Shown: in pieces, positions 35,783-43,440 of the stretch
Layout of the letters: each line of letters begins with the position of its first letter
Position numbering within the stretch: position 1 is the stretch's first letter
DNA from: Rhizobium sp. CIAT894
GTDB taxonomy: Bacteria > Pseudomonadota > Alphaproteobacteria > Rhizobiales > Rhizobiaceae
Assembly (NCBI RefSeq): GCF_000172795.2
Contig: NZ_CP020952.1
Location: 620,001-684,000 of the forward strand
Length of the DNA stretch: 64,000 bases
Direction: 5' to 3'
Notes under the pieces: model-generated
The model's input: the letters and a program-made list of their open reading frames with translations, nothing else
Database searches by the model: none
What the model was told of the DNA's origin: nothing
Position numbers and translations under genes: made by a program

Positions 35783-36562
35783 CTATATCCCCGCATACCA
35801 TTCGTAGCCGCGATCCTCCCAGAAGCCGCCGTTGCCGCCGTAAAGCTGGCCGAGATCCGCCACCGCCTCGATGCGGGTCAGATATTTCGCCTGCTTGTAA
35901 CCGAGCTGCCGCTCGACCCGGAGCCTCAGCGGCGCTCCATGCGCCACCTCCAGGTCGCGTCCGTTCATCGAATAAGCGAGGATCGTCTGGGGATGGAAGG
36001 CATCGACCAAGTCGAGGCTCTCATAATACCAGCCGCTGCCATCCAACGTCTTTTCGTATTCATCGGCGCAGTGAAACACGATGTAGCGCGCCTCAGCTTT
36101 CATGCCGACCGATTGCAGCAGAGCACCGAGCGGCACGCCCGCCCATTTGCCGATCGCGCTCCAGCCTTCGACGCAGTCATGGCGGGTGATCTGGGTGCGC
36201 GACGGCATCGCCTTCAACTGCGCGAGCGAAAATTGCGACGGCTTTTCGACGAGACCGCCGACATCCAGTCTCCAGGTCGAGAACTGCCGGCTCATCCAGT
36301 CGAGATATTGTGGGTTATCGGGCATGCTGGTGCCGTTGGAGCGAAAGACCGGCGACAGATCGGCCTCGCTGAATTCGCGGGCCAGCGCATCGTCGCCGAG
36401 CAGAAAGCGGCGCGTTTTCATGCTGAAGCCCTCGGCGATCTTCAGGACCGATTTCGTCCGGTCGTTTTCGACCAATGCGTCGCAGCCGCTCAGTCCGAGT
36501 GCGGAGGCGGTGAGCGTCGAGCCGATCAGGAAACGGCGGCGGGTGATCAGGCGGCTCATCAT
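35783..36562 (-). CDS. Tat-exported molybdopterin oxidoreductase (sulfite oxidase/MsrP fold)
   Basis: A 259-residue protein with a twin-arginine leader (TRRRFLIGSTLTASALGLSGC) that also contains a lipobox ending at Cys27, so it may be a Tat-exported lipoprotein. The oxidoreductase_molyb domain has the molybdenum-ligating cysteine Cys130 in RHDCVEGW. Its relatives include YedY/MsrP, which repairs oxidised periplasmic methionines. It overlaps the cytochrome b gene upstream as ATGA, so the cytochrome probably feeds it electrons. It ends an operon starting at the MXKDX-repeat gene. Confidence 0.85.
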   Translation of the reverse strand: MMSRLITRRRFLIGSTLTASALGLSGCDALVENDRTKSVLKIAEGFSMKTRRFLLGDDALAREFSEADLSPVFRSNGTSMPDNPQYLDWMSRQFSTWRLDVGGLVEKPSQFSLAQLKAMPSRTQITRHDCVEGWSAIGKWAGVPLGALLQSVGMKAEARYIVFHCADEYEKTLDGSGWYYESLDLVDAFHPQTILAYSMNGRDLEVAHGAPLRLRVERQLGYKQAKYLTRIEAVADLGQLYGGNGGFWEDRGYEWYAGI

Positions 36563-37398
36563 TCGTCTCCCTGTTCGATGGCGTAATAGCCGGTGATCAT
36601 CGAGCGCAGATTGTTGAAGAGACCCGACAGGATCACCATGGCGACATGCACGACGACGAAGGCGACGAGCGAAAAGGCCGTGAGGAAATGCAGGGTGCGG
36701 GCCGACTGACGGCCGCCGAAGATATCGAGCAGCCAGGGCGCCACGGCATTGAAGCCCGGCGACATGGTCAGCCCTGTGGCAATCATCAACGGCAGCAACA
36801 GGAAGATCACGACGAGATAGGTCAGCTTCTGCAGCGTGTTGTAATGCCGTGCCTCGGCTCCCTTGGGAAAGCGCAGCCTGATATGGTTGACAACCTCATG
36901 GCCGAGATGGGCGAGCCTGAGTTCGTTGCCGGCCGGGGCGAGATCCCGGCGGAAATGCCGGCTGAACAGCCCGTAGCAGAAATAAACGAGGCCGTTGAAA
37001 ACGAAGAGCCAGGCGAAGAAGAAATGCCAGCGCCTGCCGGTCGACAGATCCTGATAGCTGGGAACCGTGAGCCAGCTCGGAAAACCCCTTGCTGTCGCCT
37101 CGCCGTCGACGTTCGAGAGGCCGAGGAAACCTGTCGTATCGAAGGCGAGCGAACCAATATGCGTCACCCCCTTCACCCGATTGCCGTCTTCGACAGCCTC
37201 CATGGAAATGAAGGAAGGGTCGTTGTCGGCGCCGTACTGGCCCCAATAAAGTGCAGGATGCGCATTGAATATCTGCAGGCCGCTGAACAGCAGTACGGTC
37301 AGGCACAGCACGTTCAGCCAATGCGACAGGCGGACGGCAAGGCTGTGGCGGTAGACAAGCATGCGACCGGTTTTCGTGCCGGCATCGATCATCGCCAT
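36559..37398 (-). CDS. Cytochrome b561-type membrane protein
   Basis: A 279-residue membrane protein with four main hydrophobic segments and haem-ligand histidines (YRHSLAVRLSHWLNV, RRWHFFFAWLFVFNG, ARTLHFLTAFSLVAFVVVHVAMVI). It fits the cytochrome b561 / thiosulfate-reductase cytochrome b family, not the six-helix MsrQ family. It is translationally coupled to the molybdopterin oxidoreductase and lies 88 bases downstream of the MXKDX gene. It should pass quinol electrons to the exported enzyme. Confidence 0.85.
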   Translation of the reverse strand: MAMIDAGTKTGRMLVYRHSLAVRLSHWLNVLCLTVLLFSGLQIFNAHPALYWGQYGADNDPSFISMEAVEDGNRVKGVTHIGSLAFDTTGFLGLSNVDGEATARGFPSWLTVPSYQDLSTGRRWHFFFAWLFVFNGLVYFCYGLFSRHFRRDLAPAGNELRLAHLGHEVVNHIRLRFPKGAEARHYNTLQKLTYLVVIFLLLPLMIATGLTMSPGFNAVAPWLLDIFGGRQSARTLHFLTAFSLVAFVVVHVAMVILSGLFNNLRSMITGYYAIEQGDE

Positions 37399-37486
37399 GA
37401 TGGTTCTCCGGAGGAATGGACATTTCGAGCAGAGAAGACGCAGCCGCCGTGGATAAAGTTTCAGCGGCCGCGCCGATCTGAAACGC

Positions 37487-37735
37487 CTACTTCATCGCAT
37501 CGCAGGCTTTCGTCATATCGGCCTTTTTCATCGCATCCTTTTCCATGCCGGCCTTGTGCATGCAGTCCTTCTTGGTGCCCGCCATCTTCATGGCATCCTT
37601 CGACATCGCGTCGCTGTGCATCGTGTCCTTCTTCATCGTATCGGACTTCATCGCGTCTTCAGCCGACGCCGCACCGGCGAGCGAAAGGCCGACGATGAAG
37701 GCGCAGGCTGCAAGGCTGGAAACAAGTTTGGTCAT
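37487..37735 (-). CDS. Pentapeptide MXKDX-repeat exported protein
   Basis: An 82-residue protein: signal peptide (LAACAFIVGLSLAGAASA), then a short-period Met/Lys/Asp repeat (DAMKSDTMKKDTMHSDAMSKDAM and so on) with 13 or so methionines and two cysteines in the mature part. This matches the MXKDX-repeat family. A Met-rich periplasmic protein upstream of a methionine-repair-type enzyme suggests a sacrificial oxidant sink or metal binder, which is inference. Its promoter matches the SigF consensus (see 37799-37825). Confidence 0.88.
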   Translation of the reverse strand: MTKLVSSLAACAFIVGLSLAGAASAEDAMKSDTMKKDTMHSDAMSKDAMKMAGTKKDCMHKAGMEKDAMKKADMTKACDAMK

Positions 37736-37798
37736 GGAACTCTCCTGGAATGGGATTGTCGTGTCCGCCGGCGGTCTGCCGACGGCTCACATCAACCC

Positions 37799-37825
37799 AT
37801 TCGAGGCAACGACGGGATGCGTTAC
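37799..37825 (-). promoter_or_regulatory. SigF-type ECF promoter of the MXKDX operon
   Basis: Reading on the minus strand, GTAACG (37825-37820), 16 bases, then CGAAT (37803-37799), about 63 bases before the MXKDX ATG. It matches the GTAACC-N16-CGAATA-type promoter I recall for Caulobacter SigF and mirrors the promoter at 37881-37906. Confidence 0.7.
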
Positions 37826-37880
37826 AGCCTCACGAGCATGTGATAGGACTGTGATACCGATATTGTTTTTGATCTTCCCT

Positions 37881-37906
37881 GTAACCGATTGGCTGCTTTT
37901 CCGAAT
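37881..37906 (+). promoter_or_regulatory. SigF-type ECF promoter of sigF-nrsF
   Basis: GTAACC (37881-37886), 15 bases, then CGAAT (37902-37906), 16 bases before the sigma-factor ATG at 37922. The same motif drives the divergent operon, so the sigma factor very likely transcribes both units, including itself. Confidence 0.7.
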
Positions 37907-37921
37907 GAACTCTCCGACAGC

Positions 37922-38470
37922 ATGACAACAGCCCGTTCGGAAGAAGCCCTGAAAGCCTTGATGCTTCTTTCCCTTGACGGGGACGAGGCCGCCTATCGGC
38001 GTTTGCTGACGATTTTGCGGGCGCTGCTTGTCGGTTATTACAGCCGCCGGATGGCTGCGGCGACGAAGGCGGACATGGAAGACCTGGTCCAGGAGACATT
38101 GCTGGCACTGCATTCCCGCCGATCCACCTATGACCGAAACAGACCCTTCACGGCATGGTTCTTCTCGATCGCCCGCTACAAGCTGATCGACCATCACCGT
38201 GGCCACGGCGGACGCAGGCTGGCCGAGATCGAGCTTGGAGAGGAAATCGAAAGCGACTTCAGCGAGGACACGCTGACGGCCCGCATGGACGTCGAGCGGC
38301 TACTCGACGGCTTGACAGCGAGACAGCAGGAACTGATCCGGCAGGTAAAACTCGAGGGCCGTTCGGTCGCCGACACCGCAACCCGCACCGGCCAGTCCGA
38401 ATCGGCGGTGAAAGTCGGCATCCACCGGGCGCTCAAGGCGCTCGGAGAGAGATTGCGAGGCGCATCGTGA
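37922..38470 (+). CDS. ECF sigma factor, SigF type
   Basis: A 182-residue ECF sigma-70 factor with region 2 (DLVQETLLALHSRRSTYDRNRPFTAWFFSIARYKLIDHHRG) and region 4 (LTARQQELIRQVKLEGRSVADTATRTGQSESAVKVGIHRALKAL). ATG 37922 is chosen because the matching promoter ends only 16 bases upstream; the longer frame would start within it. It overlaps the NrsF-like gene by four bases (GTGA), a classical sigma/anti-sigma coupling. In Caulobacter, SigF answers oxidative and heavy-metal stress. Confidence 0.9.
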   Translation: MTTARSEEALKALMLLSLDGDEAAYRRLLTILRALLVGYYSRRMAAATKADMEDLVQETLLALHSRRSTYDRNRPFTAWFFSIARYKLIDHHRGHGGRRLAEIELGEEIESDFSEDTLTARMDVERLLDGLTARQQELIRQVKLEGRSVADTATRTGQSESAVKVGIHRALKALGERLRGAS

Positions 38471-39111
38471 CAAAGACGGACGACATCATCGAAAGCCTGG
38501 TCAGCGACCTGAAGCCGGTGCCGCGCAATACCCTGCGGCGCCGTTTCGCGCTTGGCCTGTTGCCCACCCTCGGGCTCTCGCTGCTGCTGATGCTGGCCAT
38601 TCTCGGCCTCAGGGTCGATATGCCTGAAGTACTGATGCTGCCGGTCTTCTGGATCAAATCGGCTTACAATGCACTGATTGCCGTGACGGCTCTCTTCGCC
38701 GTCGTTCGGCTTTCCCGCCCCGACGGTTCCGAAGGGCGCTTTTTCGGTTGGCTTGCAACGATCTTTGCCGCGATGACTGGAGTCGCAGCCATCCAGTTGA
38801 TGATGGCTCCTGCTGGGTCTTCCCGAGTGCTGATCCTCGGCTCCTCGGCGCTCCATTGCCCTCTGCTGATCGTCGGCTTCGCATTGCCGGTCTATGCCGG
38901 CGTGGTCTGGGCGCTGCGTCGCGCAGCACCTTCGGATCTGCGGCTCACCGGCTTCGTCGCCGGCATTGCCGCGGGAGCAGCGGGCGCCTGGGTCTATTCA
39001 TGGTTCTGCACCGAAAACGGCATGCCCTTCGTGCTGATCTGGTATTCCCTCGGCATCCTGCTCACCGGCGCGCTTGGCGTCTTCACCAGTCCTCGCCTGC
39101 TGCGCTGGTAG
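38467..39111 (+). CDS. NrsF-like membrane anti-sigma factor (DUF1109)
   Basis: A 214-residue integral membrane protein with six hydrophobic segments and the DUF1109/NrsF layout (N-terminal LVSDLKPVPRNTLRRRF, internal CPLLIVGFALPVYAGVVWALRRAAPSDLRLTG, C-terminal GILLTGALGV). Two conserved cysteines are visible, in SSALHCPLL and SWFCTENG; in Caulobacter NrsF, paired cysteines are reported to matter for stress release. The GTG start overlaps the sigma stop. It should hold SigF at the membrane until stress. Confidence 0.88.
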   Translation: MTKTDDIIESLVSDLKPVPRNTLRRRFALGLLPTLGLSLLLMLAILGLRVDMPEVLMLPVFWIKSAYNALIAVTALFAVVRLSRPDGSEGRFFGWLATIFAAMTGVAAIQLMMAPAGSSRVLILGSSALHCPLLIVGFALPVYAGVVWALRRAAPSDLRLTGFVAGIAAGAAGAWVYSWFCTENGMPFVLIWYSLGILLTGALGVFTSPRLLRW

Positions 39112-39130
39112 ATCCTTCTCTGGTCGCGCG

Positions 39131-41008
39131 TCACCTTTGCATCGCGCGGCGCGCAGTGACCAACCGGATTGGTTTATTGCCTTCGAAAGCCCGCCCGCCG
39201 CGCTGCACGTCCGCCGCGCCTTTGTCGCCGTCCAATTGAAACTGATTGACCAGATCCCGCAGACGGCCTGCCTCGGAGGACAACGATGCGGCGGCAGCCG
39301 TCGACTGCTCGACCATTGCCGCATTTTGCTGGGTCGTCTGGTCCATTTGATTGATGGCGGTATTGATCTCGGCAAGCCCGGTTGACTGCTCGCGCGCCGA
39401 AGTGGCAATCGCATCCATCAGCTGGTTGATCTGTAGGACATACTCGCCGATCGACTTGAGCGACGTTCCGGTTTCGAGAACCAGTTTCACGCCATTTTGC
39501 ACTTCGGTTGACGACTTTTGAATAAAGCCTTTGATTTCCTTGGCTGCTTGAGCGGCGCGCTGGGCAAGCTCACGGACTTCCTGTGCGACCACGGCAAAAC
39601 CTTTGCCCGCCTCACCCGCACGGGCAGCCTCGACGCCGGCGTTCAGCGCCAAGAGGTTCGTCTGAAAGGCGATTTCATCGATTGCACCAATGATGTTCGA
39701 AATCTGCTCTGAACTGTCCTCGATACGCCGCATGGCCTGCTCGGCCTCCGCTACCACGGTTGCCGACCGCTGAGCGCTGACATTGGCTTCCACCGCTACA
39801 TGGCGTGCCTCATCGGTGCGTTTGCTGGCCATCGTCACATTCGACGTGATCTCGTCCAAGGCTGCGGCCGTCTCCTCAAGAGAAGCTGCCTGTTGTTCGG
39901 TACGCTTGGAAAGGTCCTGCGCGGCAGATGCAATTTCGCCGGTGCCATTGTCTATGCTGTGTACGGTCTGCAGCACGGCACCGATCGTCGTGCCCAACTG
40001 CCGGAGCGAAGCGTTGAAGTCTTCGCGCAAGGTTTCGTATTCGGCTGCAAACTGTTCCGAGAGCTGGAAGGATATGTCGCCTGCGGCTAGCCGCCGGAGA
40101 CCCCCACCCAATGTCGTGGTTGCGAAACGCAATTGTTCAGCTTCGCGTTCGGCGCGTTGCTGGGCGGCCTTGCGCGCCGCCTCACTCTCAATGCGGGAGT
40201 CGGCGGCCTCCTTCTCAAGCCTGACGACGTTAAGAGCGTTCTGACGAAAGATCTCGACCGCGTTGGCCATTTCGCCGACTTCGTCGGCGCGGCCGGCATA
40301 GGGAATATCACTGTCGAGGTCGCCATCCGACAAGCGCTTCATGGCGGACGCGGTTCTTCGGATCGGGTTGGCAATTCCTGATACGGCAAACACGATTCCC
40401 GCCACGGCAATGAGTACGGCGATTGCTGCAATTGCTGCCGTCAAGAGGAAAGCGGAATTCGCCGAAACACCGCTCGCGGCGACGAAGCCTTCGGCCTGGC
40501 TAAGAATGAAAGCAACCAGATCGGCCACCGCCTTGTTCACCAGCGCAGCTTGCGGCTCCATATTTTCCTTGAAGAACCGAACGGCTTCAGGCGTCTTCCC
40601 GCTGGTCTGGAGCGCGATCATGTGATCTGCCAGTTCGCGATATTTGCTGAGTTCCGGTTTGATCTGATTGATCAGCTCGCGCCCACGCACCGTGCGGACG
40701 CCGTTTTCATATTCGGCGACAATCTTGTCGAGCGCGATGCCTGCGGCGTCGATCTCTTGCTTTCCGGTTTTCTGCTCCTCCGCCGTGTCTTCCAGGAGAT
40801 ACTGAGCATAGCTCAGCTTCAGATCGAGGAAGTTGTCCTTGATCTCACGAGCCGTCACCAGCCGCTGCATCCAGAAGGTCCCGATCTGTTCGGCATTGGC
40901 CCGAAGCGTCGACATCTTGGTCAGCGAGACATAGGACAGTCCAACCATGAACAGGCTGATAATTGTCAGCTTTAAGATCAGGGCCTGCTTGATACTTGGG
41001 CGCTTCAT
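39131..41008 (-). CDS. Methyl-accepting chemotaxis protein
   Basis: A 625-residue transmembrane chemoreceptor. An N-terminal helix (residues 9-30) and a second membrane helix (about 190-215) bracket a periplasmic four-helix-bundle type sensor. A HAMP domain and a second HAMP-like segment (LRRLAAGDISFQLSEQFAAEYETLREDFNASL) follow, then the signalling domain with the conserved [40 protein letters not shown] tip. It ends RRAMQR without a CheR tether. ATG 41008 has a GGAGACC site. The ligand is unknown. It is divergent from the vbsP gene. Confidence 0.92.
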   Translation of the reverse strand: MKRPSIKQALILKLTIISLFMVGLSYVSLTKMSTLRANAEQIGTFWMQRLVTAREIKDNFLDLKLSYAQYLLEDTAEEQKTGKQEIDAAGIALDKIVAEYENGVRTVRGRELINQIKPELSKYRELADHMIALQTSGKTPEAVRFFKENMEPQAALVNKAVADLVAFILSQAEGFVAASGVSANSAFLLTAAIAAIAVLIAVAGIVFAVSGIANPIRRTASAMKRLSDGDLDSDIPYAGRADEVGEMANAVEIFRQNALNVVRLEKEAADSRIESEAARKAAQQRAEREAEQLRFATTTLGGGLRRLAAGDISFQLSEQFAAEYETLREDFNASLRQLGTTIGAVLQTVHSIDNGTGEIASAAQDLSKRTEQQAASLEETAAALDEITSNVTMASKRTDEARHVAVEANVSAQRSATVVAEAEQAMRRIEDSSEQISNIIGAIDEIAFQTNLLALNAGVEAARAGEAGKGFAVVAQEVRELAQRAAQAAKEIKGFIQKSSTEVQNGVKLVLETGTSLKSIGEYVLQINQLMDAIATSAREQSTGLAEINTAINQMDQTTQQNAAMVEQSTAAAASLSSEAGRLRDLVNQFQLDGDKGAADVQRGGRAFEGNKPIRLVTARRAMQR

Positions 41009-41398
41009 GCGGGTCTCCTCGAAGGCTTGTTGGGACGACCGGCTTTCCGGTTGACGCAAAATCTCGCACCGGATTTAATAATTTAGTATTAACTAAACGG
41101 TGGCGCCGGTGTCGTTTTTAGAAAACTTTGCGCGGACCGACACTTCTGCGATCAATGAGAGCCATGGCACGACCATAAGTTAATGGAAAACTTGGGAAAA
41201 ACAGCCACCGCGAGTGAAAATATCTCTTGGCCGAGATCGGCACCGCGCCGATCGTCGGCCGTGGAGCAGAGCCGAAAGAGGTCCTGAAATTAACTTGTGT
41301 GGCACCTGTCAGGGAACGGAACGCCACTGCCTGCCATCCGCAACGTCGGCAAGCAGCTGCGTGCTTGCCAATCGGCCCCGGGAACACATACTGGATCC
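41009..41398. other. Intergenic stretch between chemoreceptor and vbsP
   Basis: About 390 bases with divergent promoters. The first 90 bases are AT-rich (ATTTAATAATTTAGTATTAA). I looked for IRO (TGA-N9-TCA) and TAAAY-N16-CGT sites and found none; a TAAAC at 41094 has a CGT only 14 bases on. No gene is visible. Confidence 0.5.
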
Positions 41399-42112
41399 AT
41401 GCAGCTATCAGAAAACCAACCTGCCGGTATCGAAATCTCTCTCTGGCAGTATTCCAGGAACGAACGTGACCGAAACCGCTGGATGCAGTCGCTCTCCCCG
41501 GATGAACGGGATCGGGCGGCGACCTATCGGTTTGAACGAGATCGAGCCTCGTTCATAGCCGGCCGCTATCTCTTGCGGCGCCTGTTGAGCGCCCATACCG
41601 GGACGCTGCCGGGTGAGATCGTGTTTGTCGCAGACGAACACGGCAAGCTAAGCCTTGAGGGTCGCGATAGACTGCAATTCAGCCTGTCCAATGCCGACGG
41701 GCTGGTGGCGGTCGCGGTTGCGGCGGGCTGCGAGCGCATCGGAATAGATTGCGAGCGCGCCGACACCGAGATCGAAGAGGTGACTTTGGACACCTATTGC
41801 AGCTTGGACGAGCGACGCTGGCTCGATGAATTGCCCGCGCATCAACGCGCGCGAGCCGCCGTTGAACTTTGGACGCTCAAGGAGAGCCATCTCAAGGCGC
41901 TTGGCGTGGGCTTGCGGGAAGATCCTCGCAATGTCGCTTTTTCCCGGAAGGTCGGCGTCCCTGTCATGACCGGCGGACCCGACCGGCAATGGCATCACCG
42001 TCTGATCGAAAGCGGCAGCCAGCACGTCGTTGCGCTGGCTGTTTGCTCCCGATCAGGGCTCCCCGAGATTCATACACGCCTGTTTCAGGACGACAGCATG
42101 CCGTCCGAATAG
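41399..42112 (+). CDS. vbsP: Sfp-type phosphopantetheinyl transferase (VbsP-like)
   Basis: A 237-residue Sfp/EntD-type phosphopantetheinyl transferase with the family motifs IGIDCERAD (magnesium-binding Asp/Glu near residue 115) and WTLKESHLKALGVGL (near 155). It converts the apo carrier domain of the VbsS synthetase to its holo form. The ATG at 41399 is chosen over the upstream GTG because conserved sequence begins there, although its ribosome site is weak. It overlaps the 3' end of vbsO tail to tail by 28 bases. Assignment as vbsP rests on family plus cluster position. Confidence 0.88.
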   Translation: MQLSENQPAGIEISLWQYSRNERDRNRWMQSLSPDERDRAATYRFERDRASFIAGRYLLRRLLSAHTGTLPGEIVFVADEHGKLSLEGRDRLQFSLSNADGLVAVAVAAGCERIGIDCERADTEIEEVTLDTYCSLDERRWLDELPAHQRARAAVELWTLKESHLKALGVGLREDPRNVAFSRKVGVPVMTGGPDRQWHHRLIESGSQHVVALAVCSRSGLPEIHTRLFQDDSMPSE

Positions 42113-43440
42113 CCGGCGCGCAACGGATGCGGCATCGCCGAAGCCTCCGTCGCCCAGACCAGTTGCGCGTTGTCGGGTTCGGCATCGAAATGCTGCCGGC
42201 CGAGAAGCGAGTTGACGATGGCGGCGCTGCGCCAGGCCATGAGGCTGAGCTGCGAGTCGGCGATGCCGTGTGAGTACCGGCCGGCATTCTGCGCGAACAG
42301 CCGGTTGGTTCTCGGCCCCGTCCACTGCATGGTGTAATCGTCGTTCAGGGTGGGATAGCCGTTTCTGTCGAGGCTTATCCTTTCGCTGAGCGCGCCGAGC
42401 GCATCGGGCAGCCGGAACCTGTAGCCGGTCGCCAGAACCACGGCATCGGCATGCAGCACTTCTATGCCGCCGTCGAAATGGTTCCGGACGATCAGCCGAT
42501 AGGCATTGCCGTTCCGCTCCATCTGGATCACATCGCGGTTCGGCGACAGCGATGCGGCGAGCGTGCCCGGTTCGAGATAACGCAGCGCATAGAGGCGGCG
42601 ATAGATCGAGTGGATCGTCGAAATCGACAGGCCGTCGCTCGTCAGGATCGAGTTGTTCAGGGCTGCCTGCTTCTGGTCGCCGCTGAGTTTCAGATAGGCC
42701 TGCACATATTCCGGCGAAAAGACCTGGTTCGAAAACGGCGTATCGTTGATCGGCTCGAAATTATGGCGCCGGCTGATCCAGGTCAGTTCCTTCATCGAAC
42801 CGGGATCGCCAAGCAGTGCTTCCACCACCTCGCCGCCGCTCTGGCCGCCGCCGACCACGACGATGCGGGAAGCGCCGAGATCGCCGAGGCGCGATTTAGC
42901 CTCGCTGTTATGGAAGCAATCCGCACCCAGGAAGGGTTTTGCCCAGGCGGGCACGAAGGGCGAAGACCCCGTGCCGATCACCAGGTTGCGCGCTTCCTCC
43001 TGGCCGTTGTCGAAGCGCAGGATGAAGCGGTCGTCACGGTGCTCGACGTCGCGGATGTCAGTCGAAAAGCGCAAGCCCTCCACACCCTTGGCGACCCAGG
43101 CGAGGTAACGCGCGAATTCCTGCCGGGGCACGGCCTCGTAATTGGCGTTCAGGAAGGCGTAGAGCCTTTTATGGGCGACCAGATAGGAGATGAAGGACCA
43201 GCGGCTGGTCGGCAGGACCGGGGTGACGAGGTCCTTCAGGAAGGACGACTGCAGCTCGACGCCGGGCATCATCATGCCGGGATGCCAGTCGAAGGCGCCG
43301 CGCCGCTCGAAGAAGCGGCTGCGGACCTCGGGCACGGCTTCCAGCAGGCAGGCAAGGCTCAGATTGGAGGGACCGATGCCGATGCCGGCAAGATCGAGCG
43401 GCTCGTTGAGGGCGTCCCTGCGGGTAAAAGCGACGGTCAT
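42085..43440 (-). CDS. vbsO: L-ornithine N5-monooxygenase (VbsO-like)
   Basis: A 451-residue flavin N-hydroxylating monooxygenase of the IucD/PvdA/SidA family. It carries an FAD-binding segment GIGIGPSNLSLACLLE near residue 18, an NADPH motif VVVGGGQSGGEVVEAL near 205 and the C-terminal ATGYRFRLP. It hydroxylates ornithine at N5, the first step of hydroxamate siderophore assembly. Its ATG overlaps the vbsS stop (ATGA), making vbsG-vbsS-vbsO one coupled operon. The substrate is inferred from the cluster. Confidence 0.92.
   Translation of the reverse strand: MTVAFTRRDALNEPLDLAGIGIGPSNLSLACLLEAVPEVRSRFFERRGAFDWHPGMMMPGVELQSSFLKDLVTPVLPTSRWSFISYLVAHKRLYAFLNANYEAVPRQEFARYLAWVAKGVEGLRFSTDIRDVEHRDDRFILRFDNGQEEARNLVIGTGSSPFVPAWAKPFLGADCFHNSEAKSRLGDLGASRIVVVGGGQSGGEVVEALLGDPGSMKELTWISRRHNFEPINDTPFSNQVFSPEYVQAYLKLSGDQKQAALNNSILTSDGLSISTIHSIYRRLYALRYLEPGTLAASLSPNRDVIQMERNGNAYRLIVRNHFDGGIEVLHADAVVLATGYRFRLPDALGALSERISLDRNGYPTLNDDYTMQWTGPRTNRLFAQNAGRYSHGIADSQLSLMAWRSAAIVNSLLGRQHFDAEPDNAQLVWATEASAMPHPLRAGYSDGMLSS

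Noticed and set aside
41094..41115. TAAAC followed by CGT upstream of vbsP, as a possible RpoI promoter
   Set aside because: The spacer is 14 bases rather than 16, and it lies about 285 bases from the vbsP start.
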